A DNA stretch of 42,234 nucleotides from Burkholderia sp. (GCA_028292565.1 JAQGMD010000085.1:1-42234), one strand, 5' to 3'; positions 1 through 13,418 are shown, counted from the stretch's first letter. Program-made: numbers and translations. Notes: a model not told the origin generated them from the letters alone.

Positions 1-478
1 GGCCCTGCGCATCGAACAGGCGCTTGGCCTTGCCGAGCTTTTCCGACGATACGCATTCCATAGGCATGTCCAGCGCGGCTTCAATCTCTGCCTCTACCGA
101 GTCCGGGAGCTTGTTGCCGGATTCGGAAAAGAACTTGATGCCGTTGTCCTGATACGGATTATGCGAAGCCGAGATGACCACACCGGCCGATAAACGTAAC
201 GCGCGGGTGAGATAGGCGATCGCCGGCGTCGGCATCGGGCCCGCCAGCGTCACGTCCACCCCTGCGGCTGCAAATCCCGCCTCAAGCGCAGCTTCCAGCA
301 TATAGCCGGAAATGCGTGTGTCCTTGCCGATCAACACCGTGGGCTTGCCTGTGCCCGACGCAGCGCGTGCCAGCACCTTGCCGGCGGCATAGCCGAGTCT
401 CATCACGAAGTCAGGAGTGATCGGTGCGTCGCCGACCCGGCCCCGAACGCCATCGGTGCCGAAATATTTGCGTGTCAT
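1..478 (-). CDS. glmM: Phosphoglucosamine mutase GlmM (N-terminal part, cut by window edge)
   Basis: The enzyme converts glucosamine-6-phosphate to glucosamine-1-phosphate in the cytoplasm, on the way to UDP-GlcNAc for peptidoglycan and LPS. I translated the minus strand from the ATG at 478-476. It begins [16 protein letters not shown], the GlmM N-terminus, and about 100 residues in it shows the active-site loop [18 protein letters not shown], whose serine carries the phosphate. The frame stays open to base 1, so about 159 of some 445 residues are present. A purine-rich ribosome site (GGGGAAG) lies just upstream. The gene follows folP by 32 bases in the same direction, the usual folP-glmM order of proteobacteria. 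The identity is secure; the C-terminus cannot be judged. Confidence 0.96.
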   Translation of the reverse strand, partial: MTRKYFGTDGVRGRVGDAPITPDFVMRLGYAAGKVLARAASGTGKPTVLIGKDTRISGYMLEAALEAGFAAAGVDVTLAGPMPTPAIAYLTRALRLSAGVVISASHNPYQDNGIKFFSESGNKLPDSVEAEIEAALDMPMECVSSEKLGKAKRLFDAQG

Positions 479-510
479 GTTGTTCTTCCCCTTTTATTGC
501 GGTCGCCTGA

Positions 511-1353
511 TCAGGCGACCGCTTGCCAAACCTTAAGCGCATCGACTGTTTCCGCCACATCGTGAACCCGCACGATGTGTGCGCCATGTGCCGCCGCAGC
601 CAATGCGGCGGCAATGCTCGCTGCCAGCCGCTGCTCTACCGGCTTGCCTGTGATGACGCCGAGCATGGATTTGCGCGACAGGCCGGCCAAAACCGGCACA
701 TTGAGCTCAGCGGCTATTTTTCCGATGTTTTTCAGCAGCGCGACATTATGCTCCAGTGTCTTGCCGAAGCCAAACCCAGGATCGATACAAAGACGACTGC
801 GTTCGATGCCTTCTTCGTCCAGTGCGGCGATACGCTCGCGCAGGAAGCCGGTCACTTCTCTTGTTACGTTTTCATAGTGAGGCTTGTGTTGCATGGTCTG
901 CGGGTCGTTCTGCATGTGCATGATACATAACGCGCAGTCACTCTCTTTGACCGCACTCAACGCGCCCTCCGCCCTGAAGCCGTTGATGTCATTAATCATG
1001 TCGGCGCCGGCGGCCAGCGCCTCACGCATGACTTCCGGCTTGTTGGTGTCAATCGACAACGGTTTTCCGCAGTCGCGCAACGCATAGATTACAGGCATGA
1101 CGCGACTGAGCTCTTCTTCCAGCGGCAGCGGTGGCGTGCCGGGGCGAGTCGATTCGCCGCCGATGTCGATGATATCGACCCCTTCGGCGATCATCTGCTC
1201 CGCATGGGAAAGAGCGAGCTCCAGTGAACGGAACTGGCCGCCGTCAGAGAACGAATCAGGAGTGACATTGAGCACACCCATGACGAGAGGGCGGAAATCC
1301 TGTTGGCCAACAGGAAAACGGTAACGGCCGAATTGCAGGTAAGCTTGATTCAT
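511..1353 (-). CDS. folP: Dihydropteroate synthase FolP
   Basis: This enzyme condenses p-aminobenzoate with 6-hydroxymethyl-dihydropterin pyrophosphate in folate synthesis and is the target of sulfonamides. The 280-residue protein has the normal family length and all signature blocks: MGVLNVTPDSFSDGG near residue 26 (first pterin-binding motif), DIGGESTRPGT near 62, SIDTNKPEVMREALAAGAD near 100 with the following NDINGF, DPGFGFGKTLEHN near 190 and LAGLSRKSMLG near 222. It ends in RVHDVAETVDAL, the usual C-terminal helix with the RxHD motif. It lies between ftsH (92 bases upstream) and glmM (32 bases downstream) on the same strand and is probably cotranscribed with both. Nothing is missing or odd. 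Confidence 0.97.
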   Translation of the reverse strand: MNQAYLQFGRYRFPVGQQDFRPLVMGVLNVTPDSFSDGGQFRSLELALSHAEQMIAEGVDIIDIGGESTRPGTPPLPLEEELSRVMPVIYALRDCGKPLSIDTNKPEVMREALAAGADMINDINGFRAEGALSAVKESDCALCIMHMQNDPQTMQHKPHYENVTREVTGFLRERIAALDEEGIERSRLCIDPGFGFGKTLEHNVALLKNIGKIAAELNVPVLAGLSRKSMLGVITGKPVEQRLAASIAAALAAAAHGAHIVRVHDVAETVDALKVWQAVA

Positions 1354-1445
1354 CGGTTTGGTTTCTACAACGAAAAAGGGTGAGGATTTCTCCCCACCCT
1401 TATATAAATAAATCGCTCGAAAAAGACAACGATAACGCGGCGGCG

Positions 1446-3329
<1,884 letters not shown>

Positions 3330-3466
3330 TAGAACTCCTTAGACGCGGGCGCGCCCATTTACATGGCTTGTAAAAGTGATTCTACCCGCAATAACCAGCG
3401 CTTACTAGGCTGCAATTGCGGCTAAACCCCTGTGTATCAAGGGGGATTTAGCGTTCAAAAGCGGTT

Positions 3467-4111
3467 TCATGCCGGGTTTTTGAGTATTTTCCCCAGCAAA
3501 AAAATCTCTGAAGATTTGTCTTTGCTGGCCTTGGGCTTCTTGGATGTAACAACCTTGAACTCTTGCTTGAATTTTTCGACGAGCTGGGTATAGCCCGTGC
3601 CGTTGAAACATTTGACGAGCAAGGCCCCGGAAGGTTTCATGTGGGCTCGGGTGAAATCTATTGCCAAATCAATTATATGTTCGACGCGGGCAGCATCGGT
3701 GACAGCCACTCCGGACAGGTTGGGCGCCATGTCGGACAGCACCAGGTCGACCTTGCGGCCGGCCAGCAAGCGCTCAAGTTGCAGCAGCACTTCTTCTTCC
3801 CGGAAATCGCCCTGGATGAAATGGACGTCTGCGATCGGATCCATCGGCAGCATATCCAGCCCAATGATCATGCCGCTGACGCCTCCGCCCGCTTGCCCTG
3901 ACAGCTTGTTGCGTATGTATTGCGACCAGCTGCCCGGGGTGGAGCCGAGGTCGATGATGACCTGCCCGGGCTTGATCAGCTTTTCACTTTCGTCGATCTC
4001 TTTGAGCTTGTAGGCGGCGCGTGCGCGATAGCCCTCCTTCTGCGCCAGCTTCACGTAAGGATCGTTGATATGGTCGTGCAGCCAGTTTTTGTTTAATTTG
4101 TTCTTTGCCAT
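3467..4111 (-). CDS. rlmE: 23S rRNA 2'-O-ribose U2552 methyltransferase RlmE (FtsJ/RrmJ)
   Basis: RlmE methylates the 2'-hydroxyl of U2552 in the A-loop of 23S rRNA in a late step of 50S assembly. The 214-residue protein has the SAM-binding motif [16 protein letters not shown] near residue 50, the catalytic aspartate in [12 protein letters not shown], the catalytic lysine in [13 protein letters not shown], and the C-terminal basic/acidic segment [17 protein letters not shown] carrying the last catalytic glutamate. The family K-D-K-E tetrad therefore appears complete. It lies upstream of ftsH on the same strand (137 bases), the conserved rlmE-ftsH pairing. It is divergent from yhbY with only 32 bases between the two start codons, so the two share one short promoter region. 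Confidence 0.97.
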   Translation of the reverse strand: MAKNKLNKNWLHDHINDPYVKLAQKEGYRARAAYKLKEIDESEKLIKPGQVIIDLGSTPGSWSQYIRNKLSGQAGGGVSGMIIGLDMLPMDPIADVHFIQGDFREEEVLLQLERLLAGRKVDLVLSDMAPNLSGVAVTDAARVEHIIDLAIDFTRAHMKPSGALLVKCFNGTGYTQLVEKFKQEFKVVTSKKPKASKDKSSEIFLLGKILKNPA

Positions 4112-4143
4112 TCGCGTAGAATACCGTTTTTACGAGGTTAATT

Positions 4144-4614
4144 ATGTTGAAACTTACACCCGCAGAGCGCAGTGCGCTTCGTTCGGATGCGCATGCGCTC
4201 AGCCCGGTTGTCATGATCGGGGAAGCAGGCCTGACGCCCGCAGTACTCAAGGAAATCGACGCGAGCCTGAATGCTCATGGCCTGATCAAGGTCCGCGTCT
4301 TTGGCGACGACCGCGACGCCCGCGTCGAAATGTATGACTCGATCTGCACCCAGCTTGATGCCGCCCCGATACAGCACATCGGCAAACTCCTGGTCCTGTA
4401 TCGTCCTCAGAAAGAAGAGGAGAAACAGCGCAACGAAAAACGCGGCAAAGGTTTGCGTGAAGTCACGATCGTCAAGCCCAGCCCGAGCGGCACCAAAAAG
4501 CCGACAGTCACCAAAGTTCTGCTTAAGGGCAATGAACGGGTAACCCAGGGCGGCAACATCAAACGGGCCAAGGCGCGTCAGAAAAGTACCAAGAAGAGTC
4601 AGTTGGGCGGCTGA
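4144..4614 (+). CDS. yhbY: YhbY-type CRM-domain ribosome assembly RNA-binding protein
   Basis: Residues 1-97 match the CRM (CRS1-YhbY) RNA-binding fold: the start LTPAERSALRSDAHALSPVV, the loop MIGEAGLTPAVLKEID, the block HGLIKVRVFGDDR and the final strand IGKLLVLYRP. Family members bind pre-50S particles, and E. coli YhbY is about 97 residues. This protein has 156, with an extra Lys/Arg-rich tail (98-156, KRGKGLRE to KKSQLGG) that is probably disordered and RNA-binding. Such tails are common in Burkholderiales homologues. The gene is divergent from rlmE, another 50S maturation factor, which fits a ribosome-assembly role. A hairpin follows the stop codon. Confidence 0.93.
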   Translation: MLKLTPAERSALRSDAHALSPVVMIGEAGLTPAVLKEIDASLNAHGLIKVRVFGDDRDARVEMYDSICTQLDAAPIQHIGKLLVLYRPQKEEEKQRNEKRGKGLREVTIVKPSPSGTKKPTVTKVLLKGNERVTQGGNIKRAKARQKSTKKSQLGG

Positions 4615-4630
4615 TCCGGATGGTTTGCAG

Positions 4631-4648
4631 GGCGCATTGTCATGCGCC
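4631..4648 (+). terminator. Short hairpin after yhbY, possible terminator
   Basis: GGCGCAT (4631-4637) and ATGCGCC (4642-4648) form a perfect seven-pair stem with a four-base loop, 16 bases after the yhbY stop. The bases that follow are only moderately T-rich, so intrinsic termination is plausible but not certain. It also lies between yhbY and the convergent DUF4149 remnant. Confidence 0.45.
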
Positions 4649-4692
4649 TCTCGTTAAACATCCGGCGCATCGCGCTGCGCGCTGCTCCACTG

Positions 4693-5142
4693 TCAATGCG
4701 ACCTGACCACCAGAGCCACACCCAGCACGCTTTGAATCAGGGAGGTTGCGCTGGCAATTCCATGCAAAATCCCGAATTGGCTCCTGGCTTCAGCGGTCAT
4801 CACACCGCTCGGGCTGCTGCGCGCAACTCGGCCATGAACGGCTGCAGCCCGAAATACCCAACCAACGTACATACCAACATGGCGCCCACGAGTCCCAGGG
4901 GCACCATGCGCTGCCTCGCGCCGAATTGATTAGCCGGCACCCGTGAAAGTGCGAACAGCGAAATGGCACAGGCAACCGGCAGCCAGTCCTCGATCCGGAA
5001 TAGGCTGCCGGCGATCGTGCCCGCCATCATCCTGTCGGGCAACGTTGCGAACAAGGTGGGAACGACAGGATATCCAATTGTCCATGCTGCCGGCCCATAA
5101 AAATGACGACCGGCAGCCCGGCGCGCTGAGCCAGCGCCGCAA
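4693..5142 (-). pseudogene. DUF4149 membrane protein gene broken by two frameshifts
   Basis: No single frame gives a full protein here, but three consecutive pieces do. A TTG at 5142, directly after the greA stop, opens a frame containing FLWAGSM. Near 5081-5088 the recognisable sequence jumps to another frame, WTIGYPVVPTLFATLPDR, MAGTIAGSLFRIEDWL and the helix LGLVGAMLVCTLVGYFG. That frame meets TGA near 4800-4802. The first frame then resumes with MTAEARSQFGILHGIASATS and LIQSVLGVALVVRSH, ending at the TGA at 4693-4695. Joined, they give about 150 residues with the usual DUF4149 layout (LWAGSLWTIGYL start, several helices, late FGxLHG motif). The net changes look like a loss of two bases and then of one. 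This is either a decayed gene or two sequencing errors. The position next to greA is the normal one for this family in Burkholderiales. Confidence 0.75.
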
Positions 5143-5619
5143 TCAGATGTAGTGGACTTCGAGGACTTCGTATTCGCGTATGCCGGACGGGGCGTGCACT
5201 TCAATCGCATCCCCGGCGTACTTGCCGATCAGGGCACGGGCGATCGGCGAGGTGATGGAGACCTTCAGCTCTTTCAGGTCGGCCTCGTCTTCACCGACGA
5301 TTTGATAAGTCACCTTTTGGCCCGACTCCAGGTCTTCCAGGTGTACGGTCGAACCGAACACGATGCGGCCTTCGGCATCCAGCAGCGTCGGATCGATGAT
5401 CTGCGCAGCGCTCAGCTTGCCTTCCAGTTCCGCGATGCGGCCTTCGATAAAGCTCTGGCGCTCTTTCGCGGCATCGTATTCGGCATTCTCCGAGAGATCG
5501 CCCTGCGCGCGCGCTTCCGAGATCGCGTTGATCACCGCCGGGCGGTCTTTGGTTTTCAGGCGGTGCAACTCCTCTTTCAGGAGTTCCGCACCTCGTTTGG
5601 TGATGGGGACTGTGCTCAT
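5143..5619 (-). CDS. greA: Transcription elongation factor GreA
   Basis: GreA enters the RNA polymerase secondary channel and stimulates cleavage of backtracked RNA. The 158-residue protein has the standard length and both domains: an N-terminal coiled coil (about 1-75) whose tip carries the acidic loop ARAQGDLSENAEYDAAKERQ, with the D-x-x-E residues needed for cleavage, and a C-terminal FKBP-like domain (about 80-158) with SPIARALIGKYAGD and the end YEVLEVHYI. It is downstream of carAB on the same strand, separated by 97 bases that hold a strong palindrome, so it may be partly uncoupled from carAB. The DUF4149 remnant follows without a gap. Confidence 0.97.
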   Translation of the reverse strand: MSTVPITKRGAELLKEELHRLKTKDRPAVINAISEARAQGDLSENAEYDAAKERQSFIEGRIAELEGKLSAAQIIDPTLLDAEGRIVFGSTVHLEDLESGQKVTYQIVGEDEADLKELKVSITSPIARALIGKYAGDAIEVHAPSGIREYEVLEVHYI

Positions 5620-5641
5620 GGTTTTATTGGCAAAATGAAAA

Positions 5642-5697
5642 CCACAGAGGTCACAAATAGCACCGAGATAGCTCGGTACCGTCTGTGACCTCTGTGG
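5642..5697. repeat. Two-tier palindrome between carB and greA
   Basis: CCACAGAGGTCACA (5642-5655) and TGTGACCTCTGTGG (5684-5697) are perfect 14-base inverted arms. Inside the 28-base loop, ACCGAG (5662-5667) and CTCGGT (5672-5677) form a second six-pair hairpin. The element fills most of the space between greA and carB. The arms resemble the CCACAGAGG-type intergenic palindromes dispersed in several betaproteobacterial genomes; that resemblance is from memory. In RNA from either strand it would fold into a long stem. No clear T-tract follows on minus, so I call it a repeat rather than a terminator. Confidence 0.7.
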
Positions 5698-5716
5698 CTA
5701 GGGTTTAGTGTTGGGG

Positions 5717-8939
<3,223 letters not shown>

Positions 8940-8947
<8 letters not shown>

Positions 8948-10094
8948 GTTTCTTCTTCTCCATCATCGCCACAAAGCGATCAAACAAAGGGGCGACATCG
9001 CCGGGACCGGGCGACGCTTCCGGGTGACCCTGGAAGCAGAACGCCGGTTTGTCGGTGCGGGCAAAGCCCTGCAGCGAACCGTCGAACAGTGATACATGAG
9101 TGACACGACAGTTGGCCGGCAGCGAATCCACATCCACCGCAAAACCGTGGTTTTGCGAGGTGATCATCACTTGCTTGCTGTCGAGGTCTTGCACCGGATG
9201 GTTCGCGCCGTGATGGCCGAACTTCATCTTGAGCGTCTTCGCGCCGGAGGCCAGCGCCATGATCTGGTGACCGAGGCAGATACCGAAGGTCGGGATGCCG
9301 CGCTCGATCAATTCTTTTGTTGCCTTGATTGCGTAATCACATGGCTCCGGGTCGCCCGGGCCGTTGGCCAGGAAGATGCCATCCGGGTTGAGGGCGAGCG
9401 CATCAGCCGCGGTCGATTGCGCGGGCAGAACTGTGATTTTGCAACCGCGTTCGGCCAGCATGCGCAGGATGTTGCGCTTGACGCCATAGTCGAACGCCAC
9501 CACGTGATACTTCGGCGCAGTCTGTTGACCGTAGCCGGAGCCGAGCTTCCACTCGGTCTCAGTCCAGACGTAGGGCTTGGTGGTCGAGACCACTTTGGCG
9601 AGATCCATGCCGGCAAGGCCAGGGAACGAGCGCGCGAGTTTCAGCGCTTTCTCCGCAGTGGCGTCCGCGCCGGCCACGATGGCGCCGTTCTGTGCGCCTT
9701 TTTCGCGCAGGATACGCGTCAGCTTGCGGGTATCGAGGCCGGCGATGCCGACGACATTTTGCGACTTCAGGTAATCCGACAGGCTCTGCTGCGAACGGAA
9801 GTTCGACGTCAGCAACGGCAGGTCCTTGATGATCAGGCCGGCGGCGTGAATCTTCTCGGATTCGACGTCTTCGGTGTTGATGCCGACGTTGCCGATATGC
9901 GGATAGGTGAGCGTGACGATTTGGCGGCTGTAGCTGGGGTCGGTCAGGATTTCTTGATAGCCGGTGATCGCTGTGTTGAACACCACTTCACCGCTCGTGT
10001 GGCCCGAAGCGCCAATCGAAAAACCCTGGAAAATCGACCCGTCTGCAAGCGCTAGGATGGCCGGAACAGTTTGGCCGGAAAGAAATGGCAGCAC
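8940..10094 (-). CDS. carA: Carbamoyl-phosphate synthase small subunit CarA (glutaminase)
   Basis: CarA hydrolyses glutamine and channels ammonia to CarB. The protein shows the N-terminal CPSase domain ([36 protein letters not shown]) and a class I glutamine amidotransferase domain. The nucleophile is the cysteine of [16 protein letters not shown] near residue 269, and the catalytic His/Glu are in [13 protein letters not shown] near 353. The longest frame starts at a TTG (10100), but that codon directly abuts the GGAG ribosome site. The GTG at 10094-10092 lies six bases beyond it and gives the usual start LPFLSGQ, so I prefer 10094 (384 residues). A strong promoter lies about 145 bases upstream, leaving a leader of about 130 bases. 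Confidence 0.96.
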
Positions 10095-10238
10095 GGGCAA
10101 CTCCTGATATGTTACCGCCGCTGCGCCGCGCCAGAACGACCGCCAATCAAGCGGCTTGCGCTTCGGATGTGCAGGTCTTTTTGGGGCGTAAAGGGAGGGG
10201 TATGCGCTACGGCGGACTTAAATTAGTCAAACCGTGCG

Positions 10239-10267
10239 ATTATAGCTGAGAACGGCCCTGGTCGCAA
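10239..10267 (-). promoter_or_regulatory. sigma70 promoter of carAB
   Basis: On the minus strand TTGCGA (10267-10262, four of six matches to TTGACA) is followed after exactly 17 bases by a perfect TATAAT (10244-10239). Transcription would start near 10232, leaving a leader of about 130 bases before carA. In enterobacteria carAB is controlled by arginine and pyrimidines; I saw no clear ArgR site, so I claim only the core promoter. Confidence 0.75.
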
Positions 10268-10314
10268 TTTCAAGCTGGCGGGAGAGACGACTGTCCCTCC
10301 CTTTTCCAGAACGA

Positions 10315-10722
10315 TCAGGCGCCCAATGCAGCGATGCCAGCTTTCGCGATTTGCACGTCTTCCGATGACTTGACGCCGGACACGCCCACTGCGCCGACGC
10401 ACTGGCCGTCGACGACTATGGGAACGCCGCCTTCAAGCATGCCTTCCAGCGTCGGGGCGGTGATAAAGGAAAACCGACCGTTGTTGATCATGTCTTCATA
10501 AATCTTGGTTTCGCGGCGGCCGAGCGCAGCCGTGTTGGCTTTGGCCGGTGCGATATGCGCCGAAATGGGCGCGGCGCCATCGAGGCGCTGCAGCCACAAC
10601 AGATGGCCGCCATCGTCGACGATCGAAATGGTTACAGCCCAGTTGTTCGCTTTAGCTTCCGCTTCGGCGGCCGCCGCAATTTTTTTCACATCGTCGAGCG
10701 ACAATGCCTGCTTGGATTGCAT
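10315..10722 (-). CDS. GlcG/HbpS-family (PF03928) heme-degrading or cofactor-binding domain protein
   Basis: The 135-residue protein is one GlcG/HbpS domain: an N-terminal Ala/Lys-rich helix (ALSLDDVKKIAAAAEAEAKAN), the strand VTISIVDDGGHLLWLQRLDGA, the helix AHIAPAKANTAALGRRETKIYED and the Gly-rich C-terminal block LEGGVPIVVDGQCVGAVGVSGVKSSEDVQIAKAGI. HbpS from Streptomyces binds heme. GlcG is encoded with glycolate oxidase genes but has no settled function, so the substrate here is open. There is no signal peptide, so it is cytosolic. It stands alone between the carA promoter and the response regulator gene, both on the same strand. The fold assignment is firm; the role is not. Confidence 0.85.
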   Translation of the reverse strand: MQSKQALSLDDVKKIAAAAEAEAKANNWAVTISIVDDGGHLLWLQRLDGAAPISAHIAPAKANTAALGRRETKIYEDMINNGRFSFITAPTLEGMLEGGVPIVVDGQCVGAVGVSGVKSSEDVQIAKAGIAALGA

Positions 10723-10792
10723 CGGGTCTCCTTCCTGTTAAATGAAGGAGCGATTGTACGACAGCCTGGAAGCCGACGCATGCGAGGAAACG

Positions 10793-11758
10793 TTATGCCC
10801 CCTTAAGGAAAGCGGCCTCTTCTTCTGCGCCGACGACTCCGGTGACAGCGTGATGGAGTCCCGCTTCCGCGCGACGACGTGCGACATCCCACAGTGCCGG
10901 AAGCGTCACGTCCGCCCGAATGCTGCAGTCGCCGGACAACGAGGCGAGGCCGCAGCTTGCGATAAATGTCATTCGGCCGTCGTTGAGGAGGTTGGCGCTT
11001 GCGATGGCGTGGCAAATGCGTTGCGCAAACAGCCGTGCCGTATCGAAGCTGGCGCTACCGGCGGCCAGCATGAATTCCGTCTCACCGGTCTTCGCAACGC
11101 AATCGTTCTGCCGCACTATGCTCTGCAGAAGTACGCCGATCGCTTCAACCAAGCTTGCCGGAGGAGATAAAGGCACGCCGCCCTGTCCTGCCTGCTTGAC
11201 GGCGACGCCGACACTGAGGAGGACAAAGTCCTTTTTATTCTTGAGTGCGGAGGCCAACAGCGATTCGCATTGCGCCTGCATTTGGTTGGCGGAAGGCACC
11301 ACCGTGCGGGCTGTCGCAGATCCAGAATGAACCAACGCTTCCAAACTGCGCTCCAACTCGCTCTGGGTATTTACCAGTTTGGAAAGAAGCTCGAGCCGCG
11401 AAAGCAACTGCACCGTGGCTATCCCCTTGGTGATCAGGTCGGTCGCACCGGCGGCCCGGGCTCGCTCGCGGTCTTCCTCGTCTTCGCTGCCGGAGACGAC
11501 CATTACTGGAATATTTCGTATACGGCTGATTTTGGATGACCGGATGCGATGCAACAATCCGTATCCATCCAGATTGGGCATGGTTAAATCGGTAATTACC
11601 ACGCGAATGTTGGGATCGAGCAACAGAGTTTCCCATGCATGCTCGCCATCGGACGCTTCGCGGAACTCAAACATGCCTTCAATATGCTTGATCAGGGTTG
11701 CTCGTACGATCTTCGAGTCATCCGCGATCAGCACTCGGGGTTTTACAGGGATATCCAT
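10793..11758 (-). CDS. Response regulator with degenerate GGDEF-like output domain
   Basis: Residues 1-125 are a receiver domain with the acidic pair in VLIADDSK, the phosphorylation aspartate in VVITDLTMPNLDGYG near 57, the Ser of VMVVSGS and the lysine of DLITKGI near 108. A helical linker follows (about 125-165). The C-terminal part (about 175-310) follows the layout of diguanylate cyclases: SLVEAIGVLLQSIVRQNDCVAKTGETEFMLAAG aligns with the region carrying RYGGDEF, then an Ala-rich helix and the final strand MTFIASCGLASL. The signature is GETEF instead of GGDEF and the substrate aspartate region is also altered, so I expect no diguanylate cyclase activity. It may bind a nucleotide or a partner. 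No histidine kinase is adjacent. It is divergent from the NlpC/P60 gene. Confidence 0.8.
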   Translation of the reverse strand: MDIPVKPRVLIADDSKIVRATLIKHIEGMFEFREASDGEHAWETLLLDPNIRVVITDLTMPNLDGYGLLHRIRSSKISRIRNIPVMVVSGSEDEEDRERARAAGATDLITKGIATVQLLSRLELLSKLVNTQSELERSLEALVHSGSATARTVVPSANQMQAQCESLLASALKNKKDFVLLSVGVAVKQAGQGGVPLSPPASLVEAIGVLLQSIVRQNDCVAKTGETEFMLAAGSASFDTARLFAQRICHAIASANLLNDGRMTFIASCGLASLSGDCSIRADVTLPALWDVARRRAEAGLHHAVTGVVGAEEEAAFLKGA

Positions 11759-11826
11759 CGTGTATGAAGGTCAAACAGTGAAGCCGGAAGGTGCCTGAAT
11801 GCAAGGATACCCCGGGGCATCAATTT

Positions 11827-11855
11827 TTGACAGCGATACTCGCTTGCCGTACATT
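11827..11855 (+). promoter_or_regulatory. Likely sigma70 promoter of the NlpC/P60 gene
   Basis: A perfect TTGACA (11827-11832) is followed after 17 bases by TACATT (11850-11855, four of six matches). Initiation would fall near 11862, about 22 bases before the start codon. It faces away from the response regulator gene. Confidence 0.6.
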
Positions 11856-11884
11856 GCCGTGTGTCACCATAAAACAACCTTACC

Positions 11885-12403
11885 ATGATGACAATCCTGA
11901 AATCAGTCCTCGTCGCGACGGCCGCCCTTTACCTGTGCGGTCCGGCCCTCGGCGCAGAGCCCGCGGCCGACGAGCCGGGCACCATCACGGCCTTCGGCAG
12001 ACTGCAGGAACTGACCAACCGCGCGTCCGAACTTGCCATTCACGCAATGGGCATGATCGGCATCCGTTACAAATATGGCGGCAACGAGCCGGGGACAGGC
12101 CTCGATTGCAGCGGCCTGGTTCGTTATGTATTCAAAGAGGTATGGGGCAAGGAATTACCGCGCACGGCGGAAGAAATTAGCCACGTAGGCCATAAAGTCG
12201 ATGCGCGAGACCTGCAGCCGGGTGACCTGGTGTTCTACAACACCCTGCGCCGCAGCTTCTCCCATGTCGGGATTTATTTGGGCGACAACAAATTCATTCA
12301 TTCACCGTCCGCTGGCGGCAAGGTGCGCATCGAAAGCATGGAGGTGGGTTATTGGCGGAAACGCTTCAACGGCGCACGCCGCATCAATGATCCGCAGCAA
12401 TAA
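11885..12403 (+). CDS. Exported NlpC/P60 cysteine peptidase (peptidoglycan endopeptidase)
   Basis: The 172-residue protein has an N-terminal signal peptide (MTILKSVLVATAALYLCGPALGA) and then one NlpC/P60 domain. The catalytic cysteine is in GTGLDCSGLVRYVF near residue 80, the histidine in SHVGIYLG near 133 and the third polar residue, a histidine, in FIHSPSAGGKV near 145. DLQPGDLVFYNT is the usual strand before the histidine. Such enzymes cut the D-Glu to diaminopimelate bond of the stem peptide in the periplasm. Two adjacent ATG codons (11885, 11888) can serve as start and no strong ribosome site decides between them. It has its own promoter and ends 13 bases before the end of the convergent patatin gene. 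Confidence 0.92.
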   Translation: MMTILKSVLVATAALYLCGPALGAEPAADEPGTITAFGRLQELTNRASELAIHAMGMIGIRYKYGGNEPGTGLDCSGLVRYVFKEVWGKELPRTAEEISHVGHKVDARDLQPGDLVFYNTLRRSFSHVGIYLGDNKFIHSPSAGGKVRIESMEVGYWRKRFNGARRINDPQQ

Positions 12404-12416
12404 TCAGCCCCCGCGT

Positions 12417-13334
12417 TCACTGCTCCCTTTTTAGCTTAAGCTTCTGCCTGATGTCGGGCATCGCCGCAACGGCGGCCTGCTCGCCCGCGAGTATCGCCAC
12501 ATTGCGCCCCGGGAAGTCATTGCCCTTCATGCTGCCGAGCTTCGGCTGGATGACAACGTCCGCATCTTTCAATTCGAAGTTGTTGATGCTTTGACCCATG
12601 ATGGCGAATGTCTGCAGCACCACGTCCACCGAACTCGATGACGGCTGCGACTCAGGCTGCGCGGAAATATTCACTGCAATCACAAAATCCGCGCCCATCT
12701 GGCGCGCAAAACGGACCGGCACCGGAGAAACGAGGCCGCCGTCGACATAGAGGCGATTACCAATACTGACCGGCTGGAAAACGCTGGGCACTGCGGACGA
12801 TGCGCGCACCGCGAGGCCGGCATTGCCGCGCTGGAAAAGCATTGGCGCGCCGGTGTTGAGATCGGTGGCAACCGCGCCGAACGGGATTTTCATTTTCTCG
12901 AGCTGCAGATGATTGATCGTGCGGTTCACATAATTCTGCAACGCCTCACCTTTGAGCACGCCGGTCGCCTTGGCAAAGAACGGTACGGACCAGTCCGATA
13001 TTGCCGCCTCATCCATCTCCAGCGCGAGCTTATGCAGTGCGAAGCCGTTGTTGCCCGCGGCGTACAACGCCCCTACCAGGCTGCCGGCACTGGTGCCGAC
13101 GACGATGTCCGGCACGATGCCCTGCGCTTCCAGTGCCTTAATGACGCCAATATGTGCGAAACCGCGCGCTGCGCCGCCACCCAAGGCGAGGCCAACTTTA
13201 ATAACCCGGGGCGGCTTCGGCTGTACCGCCACCGGCGGGGGTGTCGGCTGCGGCATCGGCTGTGTGGTCGTGCAGCCCAGCAGTAGCGACATGATGACAA
13301 CAGGAACGAACGCGGATAAACGAGAGAGGGGCAT
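12417..13334 (-). CDS. Patatin-like phospholipase, probable lipoprotein
   Basis: The protein is a patatin/RssA-type serine hydrolase. It has the oxyanion loop LALGGGAARGFAHIGVIKAL near residue 50, the nucleophile elbow GTSAGS (serine near 81) and the catalytic aspartate in YVDGGLVSPVPV near 198, so the Ser-Asp dyad is complete. An upstream ATG at 13397 exists, but I prefer 13334. From there the product starts MPLSRLSAFVPVVIMSLLLGC, a lipoprotein signal with the lipobox LLGC, and a TACAAT -10-like element lies just inside the longer frame. A Pro-rich linker follows the lipidation cysteine. It probably acts on phospholipids or acyl esters at the envelope. It shares its upstream region with the divergent, Fur-controlled binding protein. 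Confidence 0.9.
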   Translation of the reverse strand: MPLSRLSAFVPVVIMSLLLGCTTTQPMPQPTPPPVAVQPKPPRVIKVGLALGGGAARGFAHIGVIKALEAQGIVPDIVVGTSAGSLVGALYAAGNNGFALHKLALEMDEAAISDWSVPFFAKATGVLKGEALQNYVNRTINHLQLEKMKIPFGAVATDLNTGAPMLFQRGNAGLAVRASSAVPSVFQPVSIGNRLYVDGGLVSPVPVRFARQMGADFVIAVNISAQPESQPSSSSVDVVLQTFAIMGQSINNFELKDADVVIQPKLGSMKGNDFPGRNVAILAGEQAAVAAMPDIRQKLKLKREQ

Positions 13335-13418
13335 GAATAACGGACGGGGGTTTGCAACGGTGCAAATCGGATTGTATCGGATGTTGCCATCGCCCAACGA
13401 GGGGTCTTATATTCGTAA

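Noticed and set aside
3422..3449. Imperfect CCCC/GGGG hairpin between rlmE and ftsH
   Set aside because: The stem is short with a bulge and the T-tract is weak; not enough to call a terminator.
10278..10300. GGGAG/CTCCC inverted repeat followed by TTTT on plus
   Set aside because: The stem is only five or six pairs and no plus-strand gene ends upstream, so there is nothing to terminate.
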